This document shows, piece by piece, positions 43,098 through 51,994 of a stretch of 64,000 nt of DNA (within the stretch, counting starts at the first letter, position 1; every line of letters starts with the position of its first letter). Under the pieces are notes generated by a model. That model was given only the letters and a program-made list of their open reading frames with translations. It was not told where the DNA came from and did not search any database. The stretch spans positions 1 through 64,000 of the forward strand of contig NZ_PNYB01000026.1 of NCBI RefSeq assembly GCF_002879855.1, in the 5' to 3' direction. The DNA is from Trinickia soli. GTDB lineage: Bacteria > Pseudomonadota > Gammaproteobacteria > Burkholderiales > Burkholderiaceae. A program made the translations under genes and the position numbers.

Positions 43098-44441
43098 TCA
43101 GTCGACTTGTCCGATGATGTCGCGTAGGCGCTTCTTCGACCTGCGGATGCGCGCTTTGACGGCGGACTCCGTCGAACGAGTGATGGCTGCGACTTCCTCG
43201 GTGGAATGACCGAACACATAGGACAGCGACATGGCGAGCTGCTGGTCGACGGGCAGTTGCCCCATCGCTTTCGTCAGCAGGTCCGCCCCTTCATAGTCGT
43301 GCGAATAGTGCAGCGCCGCCAGATGCCGCTCATAGGAGAGCGGCAGCGTATTGGCGAACCGGTGCTCGCTGCGAATCGCCTGACAGGCGCACCGATAGGC
43401 GATAGCCATCAGCCATGTCGACACCAAGGACTGGCCGCGAAAATCCACAGCTTTGTTCCATACGACCAGAAAGACGTCGTTCACGACCTCGTCGATTATA
43501 TGGCTGCTCCACGTCATCCGGTTGAGGAAGCGCTTCAGCCGCGGTGCGTATTGCCTGTGCAGGTGCGTTAATGCAGCGCCGTCTTTGCCCGCAATGCGCG
43601 CCAGCAGCGTGCGGTCGGCGTTCGCTCGCGCGTCGGCGCGCAATGCCTCGGCTTCATGGGCGTTCGCATGGTGCAGCAGTTCGCGCAGGGCTTCTTGAAT
43701 CTCCTCTTCCGCCGTGGACGACCCGATGTCGTGAATGGTGCCCACGATGCCGGTCACGCTCGCGCCGTCGGAGATGACGCTCTTGTAGAACCGCACGAGT
43801 CCGACGTCGCCCGATGGCTTGGGCAGTCCCGCGGCGTAGATCTGCACACCGCCGCGCGAGGCGAGCGCGAGATCCGCCTTTTGATAGACGAGCGCAAGAT
43901 CGGACGGCGCGATGTCATAGACGGTTTTGCCCGTGAGATCCTTGCGATCGCGACCCAACCGGCGCTCGAATGCCTCGTTGCAGCCGGTATAGGCGCCCGC
44001 CGCATCCTTGAAGAAGACGGGCGACGAGATATCGTCCGCGACGCGTTGCAGCCAGTCGGTAGTGCCGGCGCACGACTTGGCGAGGTGTAGCAGCCTGGCT
44101 TCGTCGCGCGAGCGGCCAACAATGGCGTCGGGAAACAGCAAGTCTTCGTGTCCGGCGACGTCGTTGGCGCCGTGGGTAACCAGCGAGACGATGATTTGCG
44201 GAGAGGCGTTTTTCACCACCGGCACGAGGTAGGGCGCCGCTCCATGATTGCTTCGCCACTTGCTCACTTCGGCTTTGGCGTCGGCGTCCACGCAGTCGAT
44301 GAATACGACGGTCGGATCGGCTGCGTCGATCGAACCGGCCAGGGCGGCTTGCGCCCCGTACGTAGCCAGTGCGGCTGGTGCGGATCGGCCGTGCGCACTG
44401 GACCAAAGGAGACGCGGCTCCATGCTGCTCGTCGTTGTCAT
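43098..44441 (-). CDS. Pseudo-receiver/PAS/ECF-type sigma factor fusion
   Basis: A 447-residue protein of unusual design. Residues about 10-108 resemble a response-regulator receiver (FIDC with Asp49, and GANDVAGHEDLL at the usual alpha5 position) but lack the paired acidic residues at the start. A PAS domain follows at about 128-240 (DDISSPVFFKDAAGAYTGCN). A helical linker (245-285) leads to a sigma-70 region 2 at about 290-360 (HRQYAPRLKRFLNRM, DEVVNDVFLVVWNK) and region 4 at about 390-445 (QLPVDQQLAMSLSYVFGHS, ARIRRSKKRLRDII). It would couple a sensory input directly to promoter choice. It is divergent from a kinase-regulator pair. No anti-sigma gene is seen. Confidence 0.88.
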   Translation of the reverse strand: MTTTSSMEPRLLWSSAHGRSAPAALATYGAQAALAGSIDAADPTVVFIDCVDADAKAEVSKWRSNHGAAPYLVPVVKNASPQIIVSLVTHGANDVAGHEDLLFPDAIVGRSRDEARLLHLAKSCAGTTDWLQRVADDISSPVFFKDAAGAYTGCNEAFERRLGRDRKDLTGKTVYDIAPSDLALVYQKADLALASRGGVQIYAAGLPKPSGDVGLVRFYKSVISDGASVTGIVGTIHDIGSSTAEEEIQEALRELLHHANAHEAEALRADARANADRTLLARIAGKDGAALTHLHRQYAPRLKRFLNRMTWSSHIIDEVVNDVFLVVWNKAVDFRGQSLVSTWLMAIAYRCACQAIRSEHRFANTLPLSYERHLAALHYSHDYEGADLLTKAMGQLPVDQQLAMSLSYVFGHSTEEVAAITRSTESAVKARIRRSKKRLRDIIGQVD

Positions 44442-44951
44442 ATCTTTATCTGCTCCCTACAACTGCAGGTTCGTTCTCGCACAGCGGTTACCGCGCGTGA
44501 GCTGCGATGGCGCCGCCGGTCGGTCAAGTCGCCGCGCCCGGGGTACGCGGTGCGTCCACCAATACGGGCGCGCCTCGCCATAGATATCGATATTTGCATC
44601 GCTTCGATGCTGGCTATGCGGATCAGCATTGTCTGCACCTATCACTCCAATTTACCCGATCTATCCGTGCGGCCGGAACGCGTAAGGCAGTCAGGGAATC
44701 CTGAAAATTCGGAAAGGAAGGATGACCCATTGAAACCGCTATCGCTGTCGCGCGGGAGGTACTCTTCGCTCATGCAATGCACCGTGGCCGGAGTGTCAGG
44801 CATCGTAATGGCTCGGGGTAAGGATTTCCCGACACCATAATCAGCAATTTGGTCAGCCTCTTTGCCGTCTTTTTCTCGGCCGGGAAGCATCAACCTTCAC
44901 GTCAACGCATGCACAATATGCGCATGCCAACGATTCTGATTTGAAGGGGAC
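44442..44951. other. Intergenic region between divergent regulators
   Basis: About 500 bp between the sigma-factor start and a short frame ahead of the second kinase. It should hold both promoters. No protein-coding gene, repeat or named site could be supported; the overlapping short frames lack ribosome binding sites and family likeness. Confidence 0.5.
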
Positions 44952-45071
44952 ATGGACGTCCGCGTCTCGCTTTTCGGATGGAGCCCGGTCGATCGCCTGC
45001 ACCGCAGCGTGATCGCGCGGCCGTTCGCGGTCGCCGTTCGTGAAACCAGCGCCGGACAAAAGGGCGCGTAA
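44952..45071 (+). CDS. Possible 39-codon leader ORF
   Basis: ATG 44952 follows GAAGGGGAC and encodes 39 residues (opening MDVRVSLFGWSPVDRL), ending with TAA immediately before the kinase ATG (TAAATG). The reading frame is the same as that of the kinase. It could be a translationally coupled leader peptide or the remnant of a former N-terminal extension. No homologue is recognised. Confidence 0.35.
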   Translation: MDVRVSLFGWSPVDRLHRSVIARPFAVAVRETSAGQKGA

Positions 45072-46487
45072 ATGAACGGACCGGCCGATGCCCAACTGCG
45101 CACCCTGACGGTGCTGATCTTGGACGATACACCGGCGAATCTCGGTGTGATCGTCGATACGTTGAGCGAGCGCGGCTTCCGTGTCTTGATCGCGCTTGAT
45201 GGCGTGGAAGCGATCGAGCGTGCCATGAAGGTTCATTTGACGATGCGCGAGATGCAAGAGGCGCTCGTCAAGCAGAGCCATCAGTTGCAGGCGGAAGTGC
45301 GCGTCAGACAGCAGGCCGAGCACGAACTGTCGCGTATCCGAGCCGAACTCGAGCGGCGGGTCGAGCTGCGTACGCGCGAGCTTGCGTTGGCGAATGACGA
45401 ATTGCGTGCGGAGATAGAGGTACGTGAACGCGCGGAGGCCGAGCTCAAGCTCAGCGAGGCACGATTGCGCGTCATCGTCGAGGCGAGCCCCGTGCCGCTC
45501 AGCATCGGTCGGCTGAATGCGCCGTATGTTCTCTATGCGAATGACCCCTGGCGAGAATTGTTCGGCATCGCCAAGCAGGCGCAGGGCGCGACCGACAGCC
45601 ACGATATGTACCTGGATGAAAGAGATCGTGAGCGCGTGACGGAGCGGGTAAGGCGAGACGGCATCGTGCAGGACGAAGAGGTGCAATTGCGCCGGCGTGA
45701 CGGCTCCGCGTTTTGGGGGACGCTCACGGCACGGCTGGCCACGTACCACGACGAACCGGCGATCTACCTCGGCATTCGCGACATTACCGAACGAAAGCGT
45801 ATCGAGCGCGTATTGGTCGAATCGCGGGAACAACTGCGCCAGTTCAGCGCACATATGGAAGCGATTCGCGAGGAGGAACGCAAGCGGATTGCACTGGAAA
45901 TACACGACGAACTCGGGCAGTTGCTGACCGCCTTGAAGATGGACGTGTCGTTGCTCAAAATGCGGCTGAAGGAAGCGCCGGATTTGCTCAAGAAAGTGGC
46001 CGACATGCAGGAATTGGTCGAACTCACGATTTTCATGGTGCGCAACGTAGCCAACCATTTGCGCCCGGCGACGCTGAACTTCGGGCTCCTATCGGCGCTC
46101 GAATGGCTGTCGGAAGACTTCATGAAGCGCACGGGTATCTCCTCTCAGCTTCTCGCAATTGGTCGCGAGCCCAACCTCAGCGATTCGCACGCAACAGCCG
46201 TGTTTCGCGTCGTGCAAGAATCGCTGGCCAACGTCGCGCAACATGCCGGCGCGACGCGCGTGAATGTTACGGTCGTGTCCGGGGAAGACGCGCTGCAGAT
46301 TCACGTGAGCGACGACGGCTGCGGGTTCGATCCCGCCAGTGCGGGAAAGCGTGACTCCTACGGATTGCTCGGTATCATCGAACGTGCGCGCCTCATCGGC
46401 GCGTCGCTGCAAATTGACAGCGCGCCCGGTTGCGGGACTGTGATTTCAATTGGTATTCCTGCTAAAGATGGAAGCGGACATGATTAA
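45072..46487 (+). CDS. PAS histidine kinase with internally deleted receiver domain
   Basis: A 471-residue cytoplasmic kinase. The N-terminus starts like a receiver (LTVLILDDTPANLGVIVDTL) but jumps from GVEAIER directly to MKVHLTMREMQ, which is normally the end of such a domain. Roughly 70-80 residues, including the phospho-accepting Asp and Lys, are absent. A coiled coil follows (about 65-135), then a PAS domain (about 138-255), HisKA_3 (ERKRIALEIHDELGQLLTAL, His about 281) and a HATPase domain with DDGCGFDP. It is coupled to the NarL-type regulator, whose start overlaps its end by 8 bp, so they form a two-component pair. Confidence 0.9.
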   Translation: MNGPADAQLRTLTVLILDDTPANLGVIVDTLSERGFRVLIALDGVEAIERAMKVHLTMREMQEALVKQSHQLQAEVRVRQQAEHELSRIRAELERRVELRTRELALANDELRAEIEVRERAEAELKLSEARLRVIVEASPVPLSIGRLNAPYVLYANDPWRELFGIAKQAQGATDSHDMYLDERDRERVTERVRRDGIVQDEEVQLRRRDGSAFWGTLTARLATYHDEPAIYLGIRDITERKRIERVLVESREQLRQFSAHMEAIREEERKRIALEIHDELGQLLTALKMDVSLLKMRLKEAPDLLKKVADMQELVELTIFMVRNVANHLRPATLNFGLLSALEWLSEDFMKRTGISSQLLAIGREPNLSDSHATAVFRVVQESLANVAQHAGATRVNVTVVSGEDALQIHVSDDGCGFDPASAGKRDSYGLLGIIERARLIGASLQIDSAPGCGTVISIGIPAKDGSGHD

Positions 46488-47112
46488 AATTCTCATCGCG
46501 GACGACCATGCGGTGGTGCGAAGCGGATTGAAGCAAATCGTGGCGACCGCCACGGATATCACAGTCGTCGACGAGGCGGTGAGCGGCGCCGACGTGCTCG
46601 CCAAGCTGCGAAGCAAGGAAGTCGATCTGCTGATGCTCGACATGACGATGCCCGGTATCAGCGGCGTCGACCTCATTCGCCGCGTTCATGGCGAGTATCC
46701 CGAGATGCCTGTCCTCATTCTGAGCATCCACAACGAAGCGCAGGTCGTTTCGCGCGCTTTGCGTGCGGGGGCGGCCGGGTATGTCACCAAGGACAGCGAT
46801 CCCGAAGTATTGCTGGCCGCGATTCGAAAGCTCGCCGAAGGTGGACGCTTCATTGATCCGAAGCTCGTCGACGCGGTGGTGTTCGCGCGCCACTCAACCG
46901 ACGTGCCGCCCCACGAGATCCTCTCCGACCGCGAATTCGAGGTGCTGCGTGCGCTGGCGAGCGGACGCAGCATCAACGATATCGCCGACACATTCGCGCT
47001 CAGCGCGAAAACGATCAGCACCCACAAGCGGCGTCTCATGCAGAAGCTGGGCTTGAGAAACAACGCCGAACTCATCCGCTATTCCATCCGCCACGGTCTC
47101 GCGGCGCACTGA
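46480..47112 (+). CDS. NarL/FixJ family response regulator
   Basis: A 210-residue response regulator. The receiver (about residues 1-118) begins IKILIADDHAVVRSGL, with the phospho-accepting Asp in LLMLDMTMPGISG (about 54) and Lys in AAGYVTKDSD. The LuxR-type helix-turn-helix is at about 145-205 (LSDREFEVLRALASGRSIND, TISTHKRRLMQKLGL). It is the partner of the kinase immediately upstream. ATG 46480 overlaps the kinase stop; an in-frame ATG at 46468 is an alternative. Targets are unknown, but the divergent sigma-factor gene is an obvious candidate. Confidence 0.92.
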   Translation: MIKILIADDHAVVRSGLKQIVATATDITVVDEAVSGADVLAKLRSKEVDLLMLDMTMPGISGVDLIRRVHGEYPEMPVLILSIHNEAQVVSRALRAGAAGYVTKDSDPEVLLAAIRKLAEGGRFIDPKLVDAVVFARHSTDVPPHEILSDREFEVLRALASGRSINDIADTFALSAKTISTHKRRLMQKLGLRNNAELIRYSIRHGLAAH

Positions 47113-47201
47113 ACGCCGCGGCTCGCCCCGCTTGGGCCCGCCTTTCCCGCTTCGGCCGGTCAACCTTTTGCCGGACATTACCTGGCAAGCGGGCACACAC
47201 G

Positions 47202-48230
47202 TCATGCCCGCCGCCGCCGCGACGGTGCCGGACCCGTCGATTCGCGCACAATGAGTTCCGGCGCCCGCACGACGTAAAGGTCTTGCGTGGACGTGCCGCC
47301 TTCGACCATTTCGAGTGCCAGCGCAATCGAGCGCGCGGCGATTTCGGCTGTCGGCAGCCGCACGGTCGTCAAGGCCGGCCGGAATTGATGAGCGAGAACG
47401 ATATCGGTCAGGCCGACGACCGATAGGTCGTCGGGCACGCGCTTGCCCAGATCGGCCGCTGCCTGCATCGCGCCGATCGCCATCAGGTCGTTCGTCGCGA
47501 AGATCGCGGTCAAGGCGGGTTTGCGGTGCAACAACCCCATGGTGGCCTCATAGCCGCTTTCGAGCGAATCGTGCGCATGGACGACAGTCAGCGACTTTTC
47601 CGAATGACCGTGTGCGGCAAGCGCGCGGGCGAAGCCGTCAAGCCGGATCGTTTGCGGGCCGCCTGAGCCGGCGCCTACGAGCGCGCCGAATTTCCGATGC
47701 CCGAGCCCGGAGAGATGCGTCGCGGCCAACGCGCCCGCCGCCGCGAAATCGATCGTGACACATGGCAGTGTGCGCGAGGGCTGCACATGCTCCCACATGC
47801 AGAGGACGACGGCGACGCCGCGGTTTGCGACGTCTGTCAGTTCGCCCTCGCCGAGATCGGTATTCATGACGATGATGCCCGACGCGAGCGAGCCGGCGAT
47901 TTGCTCCAGATAGGCGCGCGTGATGGCCGGATCGTCGTCGGTATTGCAGACCAGCAGGAAATAGCCGCGCTTGCGCGCCTCGCGCTCGGCGGCGAGAACG
48001 AATTCGGGGTAGAACGGGTTGGCGATATTCGACAGCATCAACGCGAGTGTCGACGTGCGGCCTCGCGCAAGCGCGCGCGCCGTCAGATTCGGCCGATAGC
48101 CGAGCTCGCGGATAGCGGCCATGACGCGCTCGACGGTTTCCGGTTTCACCTTCTGCGGATTGCGCAGCACGTTCGACACCGTTGCGCCCGTCACCTTCGC
48201 GCGCCGCGCGACTTCTGCAAGCGTTACCAC
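47202..48230 (-). CDS. LacI family repressor of the galactoside locus
   Basis: A 342-residue LacI/GalR-type regulator. The N-terminal helix-turn-helix ([20 protein letters not shown], about residues 3-22) and hinge ([11 protein letters not shown]) precede a periplasmic-binding-like effector domain (about 60-330). It is divergent from the ABC transporter and beta-galactosidase genes. A perfect 18-bp palindrome lies in the intergenic region, so it probably represses that operon until a galactoside or its breakdown product binds. The C-terminus ends in a short Arg-rich tail. Confidence 0.92.
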   Translation of the reverse strand: MVTLAEVARRAKVTGATVSNVLRNPQKVKPETVERVMAAIRELGYRPNLTARALARGRTSTLALMLSNIANPFYPEFVLAAEREARKRGYFLLVCNTDDDPAITRAYLEQIAGSLASGIIVMNTDLGEGELTDVANRGVAVVLCMWEHVQPSRTLPCVTIDFAAAGALAATHLSGLGHRKFGALVGAGSGGPQTIRLDGFARALAAHGHSEKSLTVVHAHDSLESGYEATMGLLHRKPALTAIFATNDLMAIGAMQAAADLGKRVPDDLSVVGLTDIVLAHQFRPALTTVRLPTAEIAARSIALALEMVEGGTSTQDLYVVRAPELIVRESTGPAPSRRRRA

Positions 48231-48466
48231 GCGTTGATCCCCCGACTTCGATGTGCGGCGAGCGCCATCATGCGATCGCCCGCGCGTTGTTCATATGCTG
48301 GGACGCCTGCCCAAAAGTTGCACAACGGCAATCGGTTGAGCTACGTTCCATTCCACGACGACTGCGGTTGCGTCATGCTTTGCATCCGGGAAGCGTAACC
48401 GCCAAAGCGCTAGCTCATCGACAGGAGACGACATGGTACGGGCAGACATGCCAACTTGGCGACAAA

Positions 48467-48484
48467 AATTTAAGCGCTTAAATT
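48467..48484. promoter_or_regulatory. Perfect LacI-type operator
   Basis: AATTTAAGCGCTTAAATT is an 18-bp perfect palindrome with a central CG, the hallmark of LacI/GalR operators. It lies 38 bp upstream of the ABC ATPase start and about 240 bp from the divergent repressor gene. It is very likely the binding site of that repressor. Confidence 0.8.
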
Positions 48485-48521
48485 CGGCGTCGCGATGCAC
48501 GGACCGGAATAACGGGAGCGC

Positions 48522-49700
48522 ATGATGTCGGCCATCTCTTTGCGGCATGTGTCGAAGCAGTACGGCCAACATGCGCCGGTGCTGCGCGACGTGAATCTCG
48601 ACATTGCCGAACATGAGTTCTGCGTATTCCTGGGTCCGTCCGGCTGCGGGAAGTCGACACTGTTGCGCATGATCGCGGGGCTCGAGGATTTGACCACGGG
48701 CGAGCTTTGCATCGACGGGCACAGAATGAATGAGACGCCGCCGGCGGAGCGCGGCGTCTCGATGGTCTTTCAAAGTTACGCACTGTTTCCGCATATGTCG
48801 GTGTTCGACAACATCGGTTTCGGCTTGCGCATTGCCGGCTTGCCGAAAGAAGAGATACGTCGCCGCGTGACGGACGCGGCGCGCGTGCTGCAACTCGACG
48901 CTTTGCTCGAGCGCAAACCCAGACAACTTTCCGGCGGACAACGGCAGCGTGTGGCGATCGGCCGTGCGATCGTGCGCGAGCCGAGGGTCTTTCTGTTCGA
49001 CGAACCGCTTTCGAATCTCGATGCGGCGTTGCGTGGCCAAACGCGGATTGAAATCGCGCGGCTTCACTCACGGTTTCAGAAAGCGAGCTCGGTGTATGTG
49101 ACGCACGATCAGGTCGAAGCGATGACGCTGGCCGACAAGATCGTGCTGCTGCGCTCGGGCGACGATGTCGCGCGCCTGGGCAGCGTGGCGCAGGTGGGTG
49201 CGCCGCTCGATCTTTATCACCGGCCCGCCAGCCTGTTTGTGGCCGGATTCATCGGCTCGCCGCGGATGAACTTCCTGCCAGCGACGATCGAAGCGATGGA
49301 TCGCGCATCGATCGGTCTACGCCTGGACGACAGCGGCGAGTACCTCGCCTTGAGCGGCATGCCTCTGCGGCAGCGTCTTGCCATCGGCGAACCCGTGACG
49401 TTGGGTATTCGTCCCGAGCATCTGTCGATGCAGCCCGATGGCGATGCGACCGATGCTTCGTCATCGATCGTCCGCACGGTGCAACTCGTCGAGCAATTGG
49501 GCGAAGCCGCCTACGTTCATCTGGATCAGCCAGGCGGCGTCACGCTTTTGGCGAAAGCGCCCGGCACGTCTTCGCTGCGCGCCGGCGATCGTCAGGCCAT
49601 CTATTTCTCTCGGAACGCATGGCATCTGTTCGACCAACGAGGCTGTGCGATTTCGTTCGACCGTGCAGCGGCTGAAGCTGCCGATACCACGACGCAGTAA
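48522..49700 (+). CDS. ABC transporter ATP-binding protein (MalK/UgpC type), galactoside importer
   Basis: A 392-residue ATPase of the carbohydrate importer class. It has Walker A GPSGCGKST (about residues 38-46), Q-loop VFQSYALFPHMSV, signature LSGGQRQRVAIGRAIV (about 135), Walker B VFLFDEPLSNLD and H-loop YVTHDQVEA. A C-terminal regulatory TOBE region follows (about 240-370). It energises the two permeases downstream. A second ATG, three bases in, is equally possible. It is the first gene after the LacI operator. Confidence 0.9.
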   Translation: MMSAISLRHVSKQYGQHAPVLRDVNLDIAEHEFCVFLGPSGCGKSTLLRMIAGLEDLTTGELCIDGHRMNETPPAERGVSMVFQSYALFPHMSVFDNIGFGLRIAGLPKEEIRRRVTDAARVLQLDALLERKPRQLSGGQRQRVAIGRAIVREPRVFLFDEPLSNLDAALRGQTRIEIARLHSRFQKASSVYVTHDQVEAMTLADKIVLLRSGDDVARLGSVAQVGAPLDLYHRPASLFVAGFIGSPRMNFLPATIEAMDRASIGLRLDDSGEYLALSGMPLRQRLAIGEPVTLGIRPEHLSMQPDGDATDASSSIVRTVQLVEQLGEAAYVHLDQPGGVTLLAKAPGTSSLRAGDRQAIYFSRNAWHLFDQRGCAISFDRAAAEAADTTTQ

Positions 49701-49744
49701 ACCGGCGACACGCCGATACCCAAGACCAACGAAAGGAGACGGAG

Positions 49745-50986
49745 ATGAAGCTACACATTCGGACGCTCGCGCTTGCCTGCATGGCATGCGCGGCCTTTGC
49801 CGACGTGTCGCCGGCCAGCGCCGGTACGCTCAACGTGACGGTGTCGGCGCGCGGGAATCAGCGCGCCACCTGGCAGAATGCATTCGATCAGTTCAAGAAG
49901 GCCAATCCCGATGTCGACCTGAAGGTCAGCTATGTCGGCGAAGAGGCGTACAAGGTACAGCTGTCGGGTTGGCTCGCCACGGACCCGCCCGATGTGCTGA
50001 GCTGGCACAACGGCGAGCGCATGGCCTACTTCGCGAAGCGCGGTTTGCTGGCCGATCTGACGAGCGATTGGCAAAAGAACGGATGGAATCAGACCTACGC
50101 GGCGGTCAAATCCTCGTCGACATACGCCGGCAAGCAGTACAGCGTGCCTTTGGGTACCGACGCATACGGCTTCTTCTACCGCAAAGATTTGTTTCAGAAG
50201 GCCGGGATCAGCGCGGAGCCGACCACGTGGACGCAATTCCTCGACGACTGCAAGAAGCTGAAAGCCGCGGGCATCGCACCGATCGCCGTGCCGGCCCGCG
50301 ATTCATGGACGCTGGCCGCGTGGTTCGACTACCTCGACCTGCGCATCAACGGCTATGACTTTCATCAGCAACTGATGGCCGGAGATATCGCTTACACCGA
50401 CCCGCGCGTCAAGCATGTCTACGAGACGTGGAAGACGCTGATCGACGACAAGTACTTCATCGATAACGCGCTCTCCTACGACGTCGATTCGACCAGCCCG
50501 ATCCTGGTCAACGGACAGGCCGCGATGCTGCTGATGGGCACGTTCTTCTCGGCCGGGTTGCCGGCGGCCACGCGCAACGAGATGGGCTACTTCCGCTTCC
50601 CGATCATCGATGCGTCGGTGCCCGTCGCCGAAGACGGACCCGTCAACGTGTTGATCATGCCGGCCAAGGCGAAGCACCCAGCCGATGCGCGGCGCCTGCT
50701 GGCCTTCATGGGCACGCCGCAAATCAACGGCGAGCTTGCGAAGGGGTGGGGTCAACTGCCGTCGAACAAGGAAGCGGCCGAACCGCAGGATCCCATCTCG
50801 AAGGTCGGCTTCAAAACGCTGGCAGGTACGACGGGCGGCATTGCGCAGTTCTACGACCGTGACATGACGAAGGAAATGGCCGACGAAGGCATGAAGGCCA
50901 TGCAGCAGTTCTTCTCGGATCCGACGCAGCTCGATGCCATTTTGCAGCGCCTGGAAGCGACGCGTAAGCGCATCTACAAGAAATAA
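49745..50986 (+). CDS. Sugar ABC transporter substrate-binding protein
   Basis: A 413-residue secreted binding protein, signal peptide about residues 1-27 (LACMACAAFADVSPASAG). It has the family-1 solute-binding fold, with NPDVDLKVSYVGEEAYKVQL (about 57-76) and GTDAYGFFYRKDLF (about 137-150). It captures an oligosaccharide in the periplasm for the permease pair. The GH42 enzyme encoded downstream makes a beta-galactoside the likely ligand. The ribosome binding site is AAGGAGACGG. Confidence 0.9.
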   Translation: MKLHIRTLALACMACAAFADVSPASAGTLNVTVSARGNQRATWQNAFDQFKKANPDVDLKVSYVGEEAYKVQLSGWLATDPPDVLSWHNGERMAYFAKRGLLADLTSDWQKNGWNQTYAAVKSSSTYAGKQYSVPLGTDAYGFFYRKDLFQKAGISAEPTTWTQFLDDCKKLKAAGIAPIAVPARDSWTLAAWFDYLDLRINGYDFHQQLMAGDIAYTDPRVKHVYETWKTLIDDKYFIDNALSYDVDSTSPILVNGQAAMLLMGTFFSAGLPAATRNEMGYFRFPIIDASVPVAEDGPVNVLIMPAKAKHPADARRLLAFMGTPQINGELAKGWGQLPSNKEAAEPQDPISKVGFKTLAGTTGGIAQFYDRDMTKEMADEGMKAMQQFFSDPTQLDAILQRLEATRKRIYKK

Positions 50987-51066
50987 GCGCCTGCCGCGTG
51001 CGGGCCGGGGCGGCTTCGCGGATGGATTCGAGCCGCCCCCTCTCAATGAAGTCGGAGCGTTGATTT

Positions 51067-51984
51067 ATGTCGATTTCCGTTACACAACGCGCGTTGCGGC
51101 GGTCATCGCGGCCGGCCTTGCGACAGCCTGCATCGCTCGGACGCCGGCGCACGCGGGCGGCGTTGCTGTTTCTGCTGCCGGGGCTGGCGCTGTTTGCCGT
51201 CTTCGTCGTTTATCCCATCGTCTGCAGCATTTGGCTCAGCTTTCATCACTGGGATGGAATGACGCCGAAGACGTTCGCCGGACTCGACAACTACCGTGAG
51301 TTGATCGCATCCGACACGTTCTACGTCGCGCTGAAAAACAATCTTCTCTGGCTCGTGTTGTTCTTGCTCGCGCCGCCTTTCGGGCTTGCGCTCGCGCTCT
51401 ATCTGAATCAGAACGTGTTCGGCATCCGGCTCATCAAGTCGCTGTTCTTTGCCCCGTTCGTCTTGCCCGGCGTGGTCGTCGGGCTCGCGTTCTCGTGGTT
51501 CTACGACCCGACGTTCGGCCTGTTGAAGCTCATCGTCGGCCACGGCATTCCTGTCTTGGGCGATCCGCGCTACGTCACGTACGGGATCATCGTTGCCGCG
51601 CTATGGCCGCAGATTCCGTTTTGCATGATTCTTTATCTGACGGGCCTCACGGGCATCAACCCCGAGATCATCGAAGCGGCGCGCATGGAGGGCGCGCGCG
51701 GCTTCGCGTTGCTGTGGCATGTGATCCTGCCGCAATTGCGGCCGGCCACGTTCATGGCGGTTGTGCTGACGGTGATCGGTGCCCTGCGCAGCTTCGATCT
51801 CATTTCCGTCATGAGCGGCGGCGGCCCGTTCGATAGCTCGACCGTGCTGGCCTATTTCATGTACGACCAGGCGATCAAGTATTACCGCGAAGGCTATTCG
51901 GCTTCGATCGCAGTCGTGTTGTTCGCGATCATGCTCGTCTACATCGTCTGGCAGCTGCGCCGCCTCGTGCGGACCGAATCGTAA
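51067..51984 (+). CDS. Sugar ABC transporter permease (MalF/LacF type)
   Basis: A 305-residue permease with six hydrophobic segments after a basic N-terminus. The first helix is at about residues 33-55 (LLFLLPGLALFAVFVVYPIV). The EAA loop, IIEAARMEGARGFALLWHVI, lies at about 201-220. It pairs with the next gene to form the channel. The gap to the second permease is only 10 bp. Confidence 0.9.
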   Translation: MSISVTQRALRRSSRPALRQPASLGRRRTRAALLFLLPGLALFAVFVVYPIVCSIWLSFHHWDGMTPKTFAGLDNYRELIASDTFYVALKNNLLWLVLFLLAPPFGLALALYLNQNVFGIRLIKSLFFAPFVLPGVVVGLAFSWFYDPTFGLLKLIVGHGIPVLGDPRYVTYGIIVAALWPQIPFCMILYLTGLTGINPEIIEAARMEGARGFALLWHVILPQLRPATFMAVVLTVIGALRSFDLISVMSGGGPFDSSTVLAYFMYDQAIKYYREGYSASIAVVLFAIMLVYIVWQLRRLVRTES

Positions 51985-51994
51985 GGAGTCCTCA

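Noticed and set aside
44507..44840. Short frames between the sigma factor and second kinase
   Set aside because: Overlapping frames on both strands, none with a ribosome binding site or conserved motif; treated as a regulatory region.
44853..46058. Long minus-strand frame opposite the second kinase
   Set aside because: The plus-strand frame has kinase motifs; the minus frame has no recognisable domain.
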